From Cyanophora paradoxa (taxonomy: Eukaryota; Glaucocystophyceae; Cyanophorales; Cyanophoraceae), in NCBI GenBank assembly GCA_004431415.1, contig QPMI01000526.1, positions 186,001 through 250,000 on the forward strand: a DNA stretch of 64,000 nt, written 5' to 3'. A model generated the notes under the pieces. That model was not told the DNA's origin. It saw only the letters and a program-made list of their open reading frames with translations, and made no database searches. The position numbers and the translations under genes are program-made. Position 1 is the stretch's first letter, and each line of letters starts with the position of its first letter. Positions 12,801 through 23,800 of the stretch are shown one piece after another.

Positions 12801-15800
12801 TCTTCTCAAGGAGGTGCGCACTGCGGCAGTGATTTCCTGACACTTATAAGTAATATAACACTATGTATTCTGACACTTATAATCAGTATAAACCCTGTCT
12901 ACTATTCGTGCTCTAGCAGCGAGCTATAAAATTAAAAGGATCCGAGCTAGGCGGGGCCGGGGCGGGTTCCGAGGCGGGTTGGACGGCAGACGGTGCCGGG
13001 CCGGCGAATCGGATTTAATTATTCGAACGATTGGGACGGCAGGTGGAGCAGGCGAAGGCCGATCTGGGGATCGCCAAAGATGCTTTGAAGCGCGCCAAGG
13101 CCGATCTGGAGCGCGAGAAAGCGAAGGCCGAAAAGGAGCGGGAGCGGCGGCGGGAGGCGCAGAAGCCGAACTCGAAGGAGCTCAGCTTGGCGCGGGACGA
13201 GGCGAAGCGCATGGCGCAAGCAGCTGAAGCAGCGCGCAACGAAGCCAACCTGAAAAAGGAGAGGCTGGAGGCGGCAGAGAGCGCCAAGGAGGCGGCGGAG
13301 AAGGCGCGGGCGGAGGCGGAGGAGGCGGCCCGGTCCGCGAAGGCGGCTTTGGAGGCTGCGGAGGCGGCGGCCGCGGAGGAGCGGGCGCGGTGGGACCAGC
13401 TGTTGGGCGAGCTCGCCGAGCGCGCCGAGCGGGCGGAGCGGCAGCGCGAGGAGGCGCAGGCGCTCCTCGACGCGGTTCGTTCATCTGAGTCTGACTCTTG
13501 ATTTGATGTGGCCTAGATCTCTGCCTGCGTTCATCCGCTGCAGATTCTGGAGAGGCCCGGGTCGGACCCCGAGATGACCGCCCTGAAGGGGCGTGTGCGC
13601 TCACTCGAGGCTCAGCTCGCGGTGCGCTGACTTCGTAGCTCTCACTTAACAGTTGAAGCTCTTTGCGAATTCGAATTGGCTAATTACAAGCGATCCGCTG
13701 GCGGAAAAGGAGAAGCAGAAGGCGGCCGCCGGGCTCTCGAATTCCTCGTCCCTTCCCGCCGCTGCTGCCTCGAGCGATGGGCCTGCCTCGAAGATCCGCA
13801 CCCTTCGGAATGCCTCGTGCGCTTTTTCTGCTTTTGGCCTTTTATTATGCTGCGCTAATCGATAACGAAGGTGCAAGCTCGTCCAAACGATCGTGAAGCA
13901 GGTTGCGTCCCCGGCCCCGCCCGTGGCCACGCATCTGCAAGCGTGCCAAGGTGTTTGTTGTCTGCAGCTGGGTGCGGCTGATGCTTGCTGGCGCAGCTCC
14001 GCCCGGCGGGCTCCAAGGCTTCCAAGCCCATCGAAATCGAGGTAGGCATAGCAGCGGATGTCTCCTGCTCGTCGCTCCGGAGTGAAGGGAGCCCTGCAGG
14101 TGGACCGGGCAGCCGTCGTCGAGTCCGCCCTCCGGTCCTGCCTGGAGCAGCGCCTCCTCGAGCAGCTGCGGCAACCGGCCGCCCCGCTGAAGATTGCGAT
14201 GGAGTGCGCCGAGGACCGCAAGGGGCCATCGCGCGAGTTCTATGCGCTGGTGCGGGATCGGAATTCCACGGGAATCTTTAATTTCTTCGTTCCTGTGGTC
14301 CTCATTATCGGAGTGTCGCCGCAGTTTTTCGAGGAGCTGGTAAAGAAGCAGCTGGTGGAGGAACCGATGCAGCGGGCACCGGGCGTGCTGCCGCCAGCTG
14401 CAGCCAGCGCTAGCGCTGCACCGGTGCCTGTTGTGCCGGCGCCGGCGCCGGCGCCGCAGCCGCGCCGCAAGCGGACCGTCATCGTCGACTCTGAGGACGA
14501 GGACGAGAGCGGCGAAGACGGCGACGGCCGAGGCCCGCAGGGCGAGAATCCGAAGCGTGTTCGGCTGGAGGGCGGGCAGCCGGCGACGTCGGCGTCGGGC
14601 GGCGGTGGCGGCGGGCAGCGCCGGAGCGGGCGCGGCCAATCGAGCTCGAAGCGGGTCGATGTACATGTCGATCGTGCGCTGCTCACGAAGTACCGATTCA
14701 TCGGTGCCATCATCGGCCGAGGTTTTTTGATTTATTAATGTATAATCGCGAGGTTTGCTCTGACGCGGTTCATTTAATTTCTAGCGCTGCTCGAGCGGAT
14801 TCTCGACCCAAAGGGCACGGACCCCATCCCGGCCGCGTTCGTCCCCATGATACCTATGCTGTCCGGCAGACAGGTGCGGGCAAGAATATAAATTCCGAAG
14901 CCCACTTTCGTTCCTGGCTCTGATCGCTTGCCCCGGCCCGCATGCGCAGCCCGACTCGTGCGCCACAGCGGAAGAGGCGCTCGCGCTCTGGCAGCCGTTC
15001 CTCGACCCCGTAAGCAATATATATTTTCATTCGAACCTTTTATGAATTTTTTCGCCGGCGCGTTAACGCCGCCTCAGCAAGTACACGTCTCGATGACCAG
15101 GATCCTCGCTGAGCCGGTACGCGGCGCTGGTCTGAGCGCTAGCCGAGCTCCAGCCTGTGCTTGGCGCTGAAGTCTCTGCAGGTCTCGCCGGAGGCGCCCG
15201 TGCCTATGGACCCCTACCTCCAGGGCTGCCCTGGGTTCAGCGGCGAGGAGGCGCCTCACAATATTTATCTCTAAGCTTAAACCTATCGCCACTGACGTCC
15301 GGCAGCTGACGGAAGAGAACAAGCGGCATATGGTTCGGCTCGCCGCGCAGTGGCAGTGCGTGGGCCGGCGTCAGCCGCTCCTGGAGGCGATGCGAGTGCG
15401 TCGCGCTCGTTTCGTGTCAGCCGTCTCTAAGCGTCGCCGTTCTCCGCCCGCAGGAGGGGTTCCAGGGCGTCTTCACGCGGCCGGAGGCGAGCAAGAAGGG
15501 CCCAGAGGCGGCGGCGGGCGCGGCGGACGCGCTGGAGGCGGTTGGGCTGCTGGGCGCCGACGACTGGGCCGCCCTCGTCGGCGGTGCGCCGCGCGGGGCC
15601 GCGGCCCCGCGCAGCGCGGCCCGCGTGCCCTCACGCTGCCCCCGCAGGCCAGGCGTGGACGGCCGAGACGCTCATCGCAAACGTGCGCGACCGGCAGCAC
15701 TTTAGTTCTCACCCTAGGGCCTCTTTTCCATTCACATTTCCGCTCTCAGATGCGATTCCACGGCGACTGGCGAAATTTCGAAGAGGTGAACGACGATGAC

Positions 15801-16414
15801 GATGTCTTCGTCCTCGACTCGTGCCCTGTCCCCTCTCACCCCGCGCGGCCCCTCCCGCCCCGCCCCGCAGGACCGGGCTCTGGTCGAGCGGTGGCTCTTC
15901 GGCGCGCTTCGGGCGGGCGAAGTGGACCCGTCGCAGTTCGCCCGCTGCATCGGTGCGGCTGCTCTTTCACGTCGTGCCGCCGCCTTTAATTTGTGTTGCA
16001 GGCCGCGCCTCCGCGCCGGCGAGCGGGAAGCTCGAAAGGTGGGCTCTAAAGAAAATTGTTTCTGAGACCGCCGGACATTCAGATCGATTCGTCTCCGCGC
16101 GCGCAGGCCCCTCACCATCGCGCCGAAGACGAACACGGTGAAGGACGGGGCCGGGCGCAGGCGGGCCGTGCTGGTGCCCTGGTCCGACAAGGAGTGGGGC
16201 CTCGCCTTCCGCACCTGCTTCGACGAGGCCCGCCCCGCCCCCCGGCCCCCGGGCCCCGCCGTCGGCCTCGCGGGCTGAACTTTGGGGGCAGGTGGAGATC
16301 CCTGGAGTGCCATCGGCGGGGGCGGCGGGGGCGGAGGAGGAGCGGCGGGGGCTCTTCGTGCGGGCGGTCCGCAGCAGCGTCGAGGACCTCGCGCTGGACT
16401 TCAACGACGGCTAG
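9858..16414 (+). CDS. HECT-type E3 ubiquitin ligase with long coiled-coil N-terminus, copy 1 (multi-exon)
   Basis: HECT ligases take ubiquitin from an E2 onto a catalytic cysteine and pass it to substrates. The likely start is ATG 9858 (MWNSSPFGW, then an Ala/Pro-rich leader). Short exons then encode coiled coil at 10276-10533, 10656-10697, 10812-11156, 11334-11455, 11529-11643, about 12203-12387, 12629-12694, 12779-12813 and 13041-13473, all with GT donors and AG acceptors. The HECT domain follows: REFYALVRDRNSTG (14231), YRFIGAIIGRALLERIL (14690 into 14786), LALWQPFLDP (about 14980), TEENKRHMVRLAAQW (15310), GADDWAALVGG (about 15555), PLTIAPKTN (16108) and AFRTCFDE with the catalytic Cys codon at 16215-16217. 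It ends FNDG-stop at 16412-16414. Family membership rests on this ordered set of HECT motifs. I know of no standard HECT family with this coiled-coil front. Small exons in the 13.7-14.06 kb stretch are uncertain. Confidence 0.78.
10935..11070 (+). repeat. 27-bp coding repeat (DYDRDREEG units) in HECT copy 1
   Basis: About four or five tandem units of a 27-bp sequence containing CGATCGCGA encode the nonapeptide DYDRDREEG and variants such as YYDRDRDEA. They lie in exon 10812-11156 between coiled-coil segments. Copy 2 has only a short related Asp/His/Tyr stretch (about 21095-21120), so the array has expanded or contracted since duplication. Confidence 0.75.
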
Positions 16415-16593
16415 TCGAATTTCTTATCAAAGACAGCATGCCAACGCTTTGAATTTCGATATATGTCCATCGATTCGACTTCAACGACGGCTATGCGCCC
16501 GCGATCCGCTGTGGACATCGATCTGCCTGTTGATTTGTTCTAGCCTAGTAGTAGGTTTCAATTTACTCCAGGACGCCCATGGCCAGAAGCTTC

Positions 16594-16860
16594 CCCCCTG
16601 ATCATGATCATCATCATGATGATCATGTAGTAAAAGGGGGGTCGCCAGAGCCTGTTTCAGCCTGATTTAAATCAGGCTAGCCTGTTTAAATTTATATAAT
16701 TAGAAATCAGGCCTAGGCTTGAATCATGATCAGGCTGATCATGAGCCGGCGCCGTCAGCCTCTTTGAAAACTTTGAAACACGCTAGCCTGATTAGGAAGC
16801 AGGCTAGCCTGATTCCTACGCAGGCTGGATTCCAGCCAGCACCCAAGCCTGATTCCAATA
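16594..16860. repeat. AT-rich palindromic repeat cluster downstream of HECT copy 1
   Basis: The cluster contains nested inverted words built on TGATCATGATCA and on GCCTGATT/AATCAGGC, for example near 16600-16627, 16654-16680 and 16725-16745. It could form cruciforms or hairpins. There is no coding support. The equivalent position after copy 2 (26565-26790) lacks most of it, so it arose or expanded after the duplication, or was lost from copy 2. Confidence 0.6.
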
Positions 16861-17219
16861 TTAATAGTTATCAGACAGTTTACATTCGAATTTCCTTTCC
16901 AAGACAGCGGACCCGGACCTCGAAATTAGCTAGCTCTATCTCCGCAGCCTGCAGCTGCATCTGCTTTATAAAGCTGCTCATGTGGTTGTGGTTTATAAAT
17001 CCGAATGAATGCGCGCACAGGAACGTCTTTCTAACTTCCGACTTCGTATCAGAATCGACTTCAAGGGGGCGGGGAGCGGGGGCGGGCGGGCCGGGGCGCT
17101 GCTGGCCGCGGCCTCGAGGGCGGCCCGAAGAGCGGCAGGCGCCTCCGGCGCCCTCGCTGGCGCCGGCAGCCCCGCGAGCGGCGGGCGCCGCGGCGGGGTC
17201 GACACCCGCCGCCTTTGCA

Positions 17220-18760
17220 GGCACGCCGCCAAAACGGAGTGAAGGGGTGGGGGAAGAGTCCGCCGGGGTACGGCGGCAGGGAGAGGGATGAAGGGCGCCG
17301 GGGGAGGAAGATCCGTCGGGGTACGGCGGCAGGGAAGGACGGGTCGGGGGGAAAGGTTGGGAGGGGGTAGACAAGCTCTAGGGACGCGGTCCTGCGCTGC
17401 GAGGGGCCCGAAATCTCAGCGGATATCGAATCGACTAGCAAGAGAGGCGGCGCCCGCCGCGGCACGGGGCCGCGCCGGCGCGCGCCGGCGAACGCCAGGC
17501 ACCAAGGCACCCACACGGGGCGGCGGAGGGAAGGGGGGGAAGGATCGAGCCGGGGTACGCCGCTGAGTCTCCAGGTGCGCCACTGGGCGCCGGAAGGCGC
17601 CAAGCACCAGGCACCCTGCGCCGGGTAGAGGTTGAGGGGCGGCTGCCCTGCGCTGGGTAGAAGGTGAGAAGGGGGGGGGGGGGGGAAGGGGAAGGGAGCG
17701 AAGGGCGAGCTGAGGGGGGTACGGATGCAGATGCACAAAGTCTCTCCGCAAGGGGTTCTGACGGGTTCCGAGGGGTACCGGCAGCGGCGAGGCCGGCGAG
17801 GGGTACCGGCAGCGGCGAGGGGAGGAAGGGCGCCGCGGTACGACGGAACGGGTCGCGGGTGGAAGGTTGGGAGGGGGTAGACAAGCTGTAGGGACGCGTT
17901 CCTGCGTGGGGCCCGAAATCTCAGCCGAAATCAACTCGCCTAGCCAGGGAGGGGGTACAGGGGCGCACCTTCCCGGGAGGAGGGCGGCGCCCGCGGCGGC
18001 GCAGGGCTGCGGTTGCGGGCGCCGGCGGGCGCGGGAAGGGGGGGAAGGATCGAGCCGGGGTACGCCGCTGAGTCTCCAGGTGCGCCACTGGGCGCCAAGC
18101 ACCAGGCACCCTGCGCCGGGTAGAGGGTGAGTGTGTGTGTGTGTGTTGGGGGGGGGGGGGGAAGGGAGCGAAGGGGCGAGCTGAGGGGGGTACGGATGCA
18201 GACGCACATAGTCTCTCCGCAAGGGGTTCTAGATCTGACGGGTTCCGAGGGGTACCGACAGCGGCAAGGCCGGCGAGGGGTAACGGCAGCGGCGAGGCCG
18301 GCGTTCACTGCGCCAGCGGGGAGAGGAGGCCGGGGGAGGGTCGGTGCTGAGCCGCCCCCGACGGAAGTCGGAGGGAGGGGGCTCCGGGGGTACCGACGAG
18401 GGGGAATGGGGGGAGATGCGGAGAATGCTACCCTGAAGCACGACTGCCCTGCGCTGGGTAGAAGGTGAGAGGAGAGGAGGGGGCAGGGGAGGGGAGTGAG
18501 CGGAGGGGGGTACGGAGGCGCACGGTCTTTCATTCTGCGCGCGGCGAGGGCCGGAGGGGGCCGGCCAAGCGGGTTCCGAGGGGTATTGACAGACTGCGGC
18601 GAGGCCGGCGAGGGGGTACCGCTGCAGAGCAGGGAGCGGAAGCTGGGGCGGGGAGGGTCGGCCCTGGGCCGCCGCCGTCGGAAGAAGGGGGCTCCCAGAG
18701 GGTACGGAGGTTCCGACGACGAGGAGGACGCCCCGCGCGCCGCGCCGGAGATTCACTGGC
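17220..18760. repeat. GC-rich, purine-rich satellite array, about 470-510 bp period
   Basis: Landmark words recur in order. GGTTGGGAGGGGGTAGACAAGCT appears near 17355 and 17864. CCCGAAATCTCAGC appears near 17408 and 17913. CGAGCCGGGGTACGCCGCTG appears near 17548 and 18052. GAGGGGGGTACGGATGCAGA appears near 17713 and 18184. GGTTCCGAGGGGTA appears near 17764, 18240 and 18571. This gives two full units and a partial third, with internal GGGGTACCG sub-repeats. One truncated relative lies after HECT copy 2 near 27050-27190. No frame has coding support. Confidence 0.75.
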
Positions 18761-19209
18761 GAGGGGCGGGGAGCGGAGGGCCGCGGCTGAGAGAACCGGG
18801 AGAGAAGTCCCGCCCTCCCTGCTCGGGTGGCGGGCGGCGGGGGAGGAGGAGGCGAGGAGGCGGGGCGGGCGGGGCGGGGCAGGGGGCGCGGGGCGCGCCT
18901 TGCCCTGCAGCTGCGGGCGTACCCCGCCGGCCGCGCCTCTATCGATGACGCCCCGCCCCGTCGCCTACGATGCCCTGCGCCGTCCTCTCGCCGAGTCTTC
19001 TATGACGCGCTGCGGCGCGTCTGAGCGGCTGCAGGGCGGCGCGGCGCTGCGTCGGGCCGGGCGGCCGCCAGCGGACCTGGCCGTGGAAGGCGGGCGAGGG
19101 CAGGACCGCGAGCTCGCCGGCCGCGGCGCGGCGCAGCCGCTGCTCTAGCAGCCGCTCGTAATGAATCGACCTGCAAGCGATGCGTGAGGCGCAACGCGAC
19201 GCCGCCGCC

Positions 19210-19453
19210 GCGCGGGGGCGCCGCGCACTTGTGCACATAGTCTAAGTAGTCGTCCACGTCGATCTTGTAGTCGGTCTTGGGCCCCTTGAGCGTCGTCCCG
19301 TGCTGGATGTAGAGCGAGACCGCAAGGTCGCCCGCCTGCACCGCGGCTCGGTCCGCTCAGAGCGCCCCGGCCGGCTCGCGGCGCGGTTCGCACCTTTTCC
19401 TGCGGGATGCTCAGCCGCGTGGTCATGTATCCTCTTGTACACGTGCTGCGCAT
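19210..19453 (-). CDS. Possible small two-exon gene, unknown product
   Basis: On the minus strand a short first exon (start 19453, TRGYMTTRLSIPQEK) joins by a plausible GT-AG intron (GTGCGAACC to GGTGCAG) to an exon reading AGDLAVSLYIQHGTTLKGPK, then TDYKIDVDDYLDYVHKC. The second exon is unusually balanced in amino-acid composition for this GC-rich area, which is the main reason to list it. Beyond about 19210 the frame turns Ala/Arg-rich and is probably not coding. I do not recognise the protein. It may be a conserved fragment of a larger or decayed gene. Confidence 0.3.
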
Positions 19454-20880
19454 GCATATGGCAAGGACCGATTCGAACGGTCAACGCGCGCGGGGCAGAC
19501 GAGAAGGCCCCGGCACCTTAGCAACGCCGCTTGAACTAGGATACAGCTGCGAGCAAGAGTTAGATATTCGACCGCGGCTAGCGCAGGGGTTGACAGGAGG
19601 CGGCTCGCGCGCGGGAGAAGTTCCAACTCCACGCGCGAAGATTCCCGCTTCGCACCGTATCATCCTGCGGAAGCAGCGTAAGATTGCGCAACACGCAGCT
19701 CGCATTGCCAGGCAGAGCCGGCAGGGCAGGAGGCGATATCGATTGAAGCCCTGTGCAGACGCGGATGCGGGGGCTGAGCGCACGAGGTCGAAGAACAGAG
19801 CTGCTGGAGGCGCCACGCTGGCGTTCGTCGATGCTGCGCATGCCGTGCGCGGGCCGGCTTCCTCGCGTAAGCGCGAATCCCGCCGCGTGCACACAGAAAT
19901 CGATATAGCTAAAAAAATGATTCGGATCCGATGTGGCATGGCTGGCGGGCGGAAGGCAGCTTCCTCGATGGGGTACAGCTGCAGCGCCCGAGTCGAGTAC
20001 TAGCTAGTGCAGGGCAAAGCTCAGCCCGCGGCCGACGGCGTAGGGGCGCTGAAAGACGCACCGGTTGCGGGGCACCAGCAGCAGACAGCGCGAATCAGGC
20101 GGCGCGTGTCGATCACACGGCGGATGCAGGGTTGGCGCTCATAATCCGCGCTCATCAAAGCTTCAGTCTTGTCGGCGTCGCAAATCGATCGCGATATCCA
20201 CAGTCGAGCGGCTCTCGTTGCCCTTGCCCGCTGTACGTCCGTACGTATACGCGTTCTACGACGCGGCGCCCTTCAAGGCTTGAGCTGAAGATTGCAAACG
20301 CGGCGCCAGCGGTTATAAACCGACGCGGCGTCGCGATCGACAGACTGTCGGACGTCGCGACTTCGGGCGGGCCGGGGCTGTCGGCCGCGTACGTCGCGCG
20401 CGCGCGACTTCGACGCCGTCGGTGGTTCTGCTGGTTCCCAGTCTGTCCGGCGGTCGGGTTCCCAGTCGACGTCGAGCTACGAGACTCGAGTCGAAAGCGG
20501 CAGCCGCACGCGCGGCCACGGCGGCCGCGCGCGATATCAATAACGAAATCGATCTACTACCGGTAGTAGATCGCGGGCGCCGGCGGTCTCAATCTCGCGA
20601 ATCGACGTCGACTCGGCGACGTCTGCGGCGAAGCCGTTGGAATAATATTTAATCGTACGCATGCGTCTTAAATTGCCTTCTTTTGCAATCGAGCTTTGCG
20701 CCGGCGCCTTAACACGCATACGGTGCCAGACCGACGATCATCGGATATCGATCTGATCATGGCCATGGTACCGGTGCGCATGGTCTGGCTGCGGCCGCTG
20801 TGCCGCTGTGCACGTTCCAGAGGTTCCAGATGTTCATGTCCTTCATTCGAATTCTCACACATGTACATGCACACTTGGTT
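19454..20880. other. Intergenic, palindrome-rich, no supported gene
   Basis: I find no exon with convincing composition. The sequence is rich in self-complementary words such as ATCGATATCG, GAATTCGAA and GGCCGCGGCC. A tRNA-like T-arm near 19466-19482 lacks the rest of a cloverleaf. Confidence 0.45.
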
Positions 20881-20890
20881 GAATCTGCGC

Positions 20891-23800
20891 ATGCAGAGCC
20901 AAGACCGGCAGGAAGCGCTCCTGAAATCTAGAAACTTCAGGAGCATCCAGATGCGGCTTAAAAAGGTTAGTGTCATGCGATTATGATCACGCTTCGATTT
21001 TAATTTTATATTGATATCGATTATGACGCTTCTTTTTGAAACCGTTGAACTTCGCTCCCCGGATCGCGACATGCGGGGCCCCATGCATATGGCCACTGAT
21101 CATGATTATGATCATGACCAGGCAAGTGAAGACGAGAGGGCCGCGAACCAGAGAATCGGGGAGGTGTGCTGCTGTGATCCGATGATCTTTGAACTCAGAA
21201 TCAGCAGGATTTGATCGATATCGGTACCTCTCACGGCCGCAGCTGGAGGGACAGCTAGCGCTCGCGGGCAAGCAGGGCGAGCTGGCGGACTCCCAGGCGC
21301 GGGCGGGCCGGCTGCAGGCGGAGCTGGAGGAGCCCCGCATGCAAGGCGTCGCGGCCGGCCATGGGAAGCCCAAGCTTAAGCACGGCGACGGCTTGGCTTC
21401 CTGCAGCGACGCTAGTGTCGACGTCAACGGCGAAAATGTGAGCACCTGCTTTTCTCCTTGCAATTGACTCGTTCAGCATATATACGCGAATTGACTTGAA
21501 TTGTCTCCTCCTTGAACAGGTCTGCGTGCCGTCGCGGGTGGTGCAAGCGAGGGCACGTCGCGTCATAAGGCTTGTCTCCTCCGATTGTTCCCCCGGAGCA
21601 AACGTCAACCCTGGCCACGAGCGGCCGCCCGCAATTTCGATCGCGACCACGAGCTCGAGCCGACTTCAGGCACCAGATCTGTTGACACGATGCGCACAGG
21701 CAGTCGCAAAGGAAGCCGAGAGGGTCGCGAACCAACGAATGCGAATCGCCGATGTGCGGCTGAGAACGCGTTTAACAGTTCCCTAAGTATGAGCATAATC
21801 GATATCTCCGCAGCTTGAGAGGCAAGTCTCGGATGCACGGAATGACCTGGCGAACGCTCAGTCGCAGACGAGAGAGCTACAGGATCGCGTCAAAAGACTG
21901 CAAGACGACGTAAACTACTACAGAACTCGAAAATGCAATCTAGAAGATGACCTGGCGAAAGCTCGAGCGGGTTCGAGAAAGCTCCAGGACGATGTAGGCT
22001 ATTTCAAGACGCGCGAAAGAGATCTTAAAGATGACCTGGCGGACGCTCGATCGAAGTCGACTCAGCTCCAGGCCAGCGTAGACCAGCTCCAGGATGCCAA
22101 CAACGAGCTCGAGCGCTCGGTGGGTTTTCATTGACAATCATGAATCATCGATTGCTGTCTCAGATGCAGTGTGCACGTGTACATGTCCAGCTGAAGACGG
22201 AACGTGAACAGTGTTTGACGGTTTTCTACGAGAAACTGACGGTGCCCGAATTTCGTTCTATTGCCGAATCAGTTGACGTTGAAAGTTGCGCTGACAGCTG
22301 AGAGCTAATGTGGAGGCTGTTAGGCAACAGCACAACGTACGAATCTGGACCCGCGGCCACGCCTTCGATTTTGTTTTCTGTGTTGTTCACGAACTGATCA
22401 TGATTCGCAGCTGAGAACCGCGGAACTTGAGCATGAAAGGGTTCGCTTAAATTTTTGTGGCCACTTCTAGTTCGAATTCTTTGTTCGCCCTCGCGCTCAC
22501 AATCAGGTTTCGGTGCATATCAAAGATGATTGTGGCGCGAGTGGCACGGGAACGTGATGAGGTGTTTGGTTCTCATCGATTGCTTTGGTTAATAATAACA
22601 TGCTGGGCACAGTCTGATTCAGCCTTGGGTCGGTCGACGGCCGAGCTAAACAATGCACATAATCGCGTGAAGGTCGCATTCGAATTGAAATTCTTCATTA
22701 GGATATCGATCGCTCTGACCAGATCAATATTTCGATCAGGCTCTCGAGGAAGAGAACCGCAAGCTAAAGGACGATGTAACACAAGCCCAAGAGGACTTGG
22801 CCGCCGCTGTCCGCGGCTCGCGGGAAGCGGCTCTGGAGAGTCTCGTGAAGACGCTCCGGGACCAGCTCCAATCCGCCTCTTCGCACGCCGACGAGTATCT
22901 GAAAGACAGAATCAAAGAGGTGCGCGGCGCTCTATGGTCATTTCTCCCAAATTAAAGCTGCAGAAGTTGAAGCGAAAACCCTGTTTTCGAGGCTCTGAAT
23001 GAACGCTTTAACGGCAGGTAGAGCGGGCAAACGCGGTGCTTCTCAAAGAGGTGCACGGCGGTTCTGTATACCTCTATTATTCAAACGATTTATTCAATTG
23101 CCCGCCCCGCATTTATTCAAACGAATTCAAATTGAACGGCAGGTGGAGCAGGGCAACGCCGATCTGGAGCGCGCCAAGGCCGCTGTGAAGCGCGCCAAGG
23201 CCGATCTGGAGGGCGAGAGGGCAAAGACCGAAAAGGAGCGGGAGCTGCGGCGTCAGGCGCAGAAATCGAAGGAGCTCGGCTTGGCGCGGGACGAGGCGAA
23301 GCGCATGGCGAAGATGGCCGAGGCTGCGCGGAACGAAGCCAATCGTAAGGCGAAGAGGCTGGAAGAGGCGGAGGGCGCCCGGCAGGCGGCGGAGAAGGCG
23401 CGGGTGGAGGCGGAGGGGGCGGCCCGGTCCGCGCAGGCGGCCCTCGCGGCAGCGGAGGCGGCGGCCGCGGAGGAGCGGGCGCGGTGGGACCAGCTGTTAG
23501 GCGAGCTCGCCGAGCGCGCCGAGCGGGCGGAGCGGCAGCGCGGGGAGGCGCAGGCGCTCCTCGACGCGGTTCGTTGATTTAACTCTTGAGTCGATGTGGT
23601 TAAGATCTCTGCCTGCACCTGAGTACTAGTTCATCCTTTGCAGATTCTGGATCGCCCCGGATCGGACCCCGAGCTGGCCGCGCTGAAGGGGCGGGTGCGC
23701 TCCCTCGAGGCCCAGCTCGCGGTGTGTTGACTTCGTAGCTCTCACTTTGAAGCAATCTGCGAATTCGAGTTGGCTGAGTGACGCGCAGGCGGAGAAGGAG

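Noticed and set aside
19461-19535. tRNA-like sequence on the minus strand (T-arm GACCG-TTCGAAT-CGGTC)
   Set aside because: The T-arm and part of an acceptor stem pair. No D-arm or 7-nt anticodon loop of normal size fits in the 34 nt available, and the acceptor has a mismatch.
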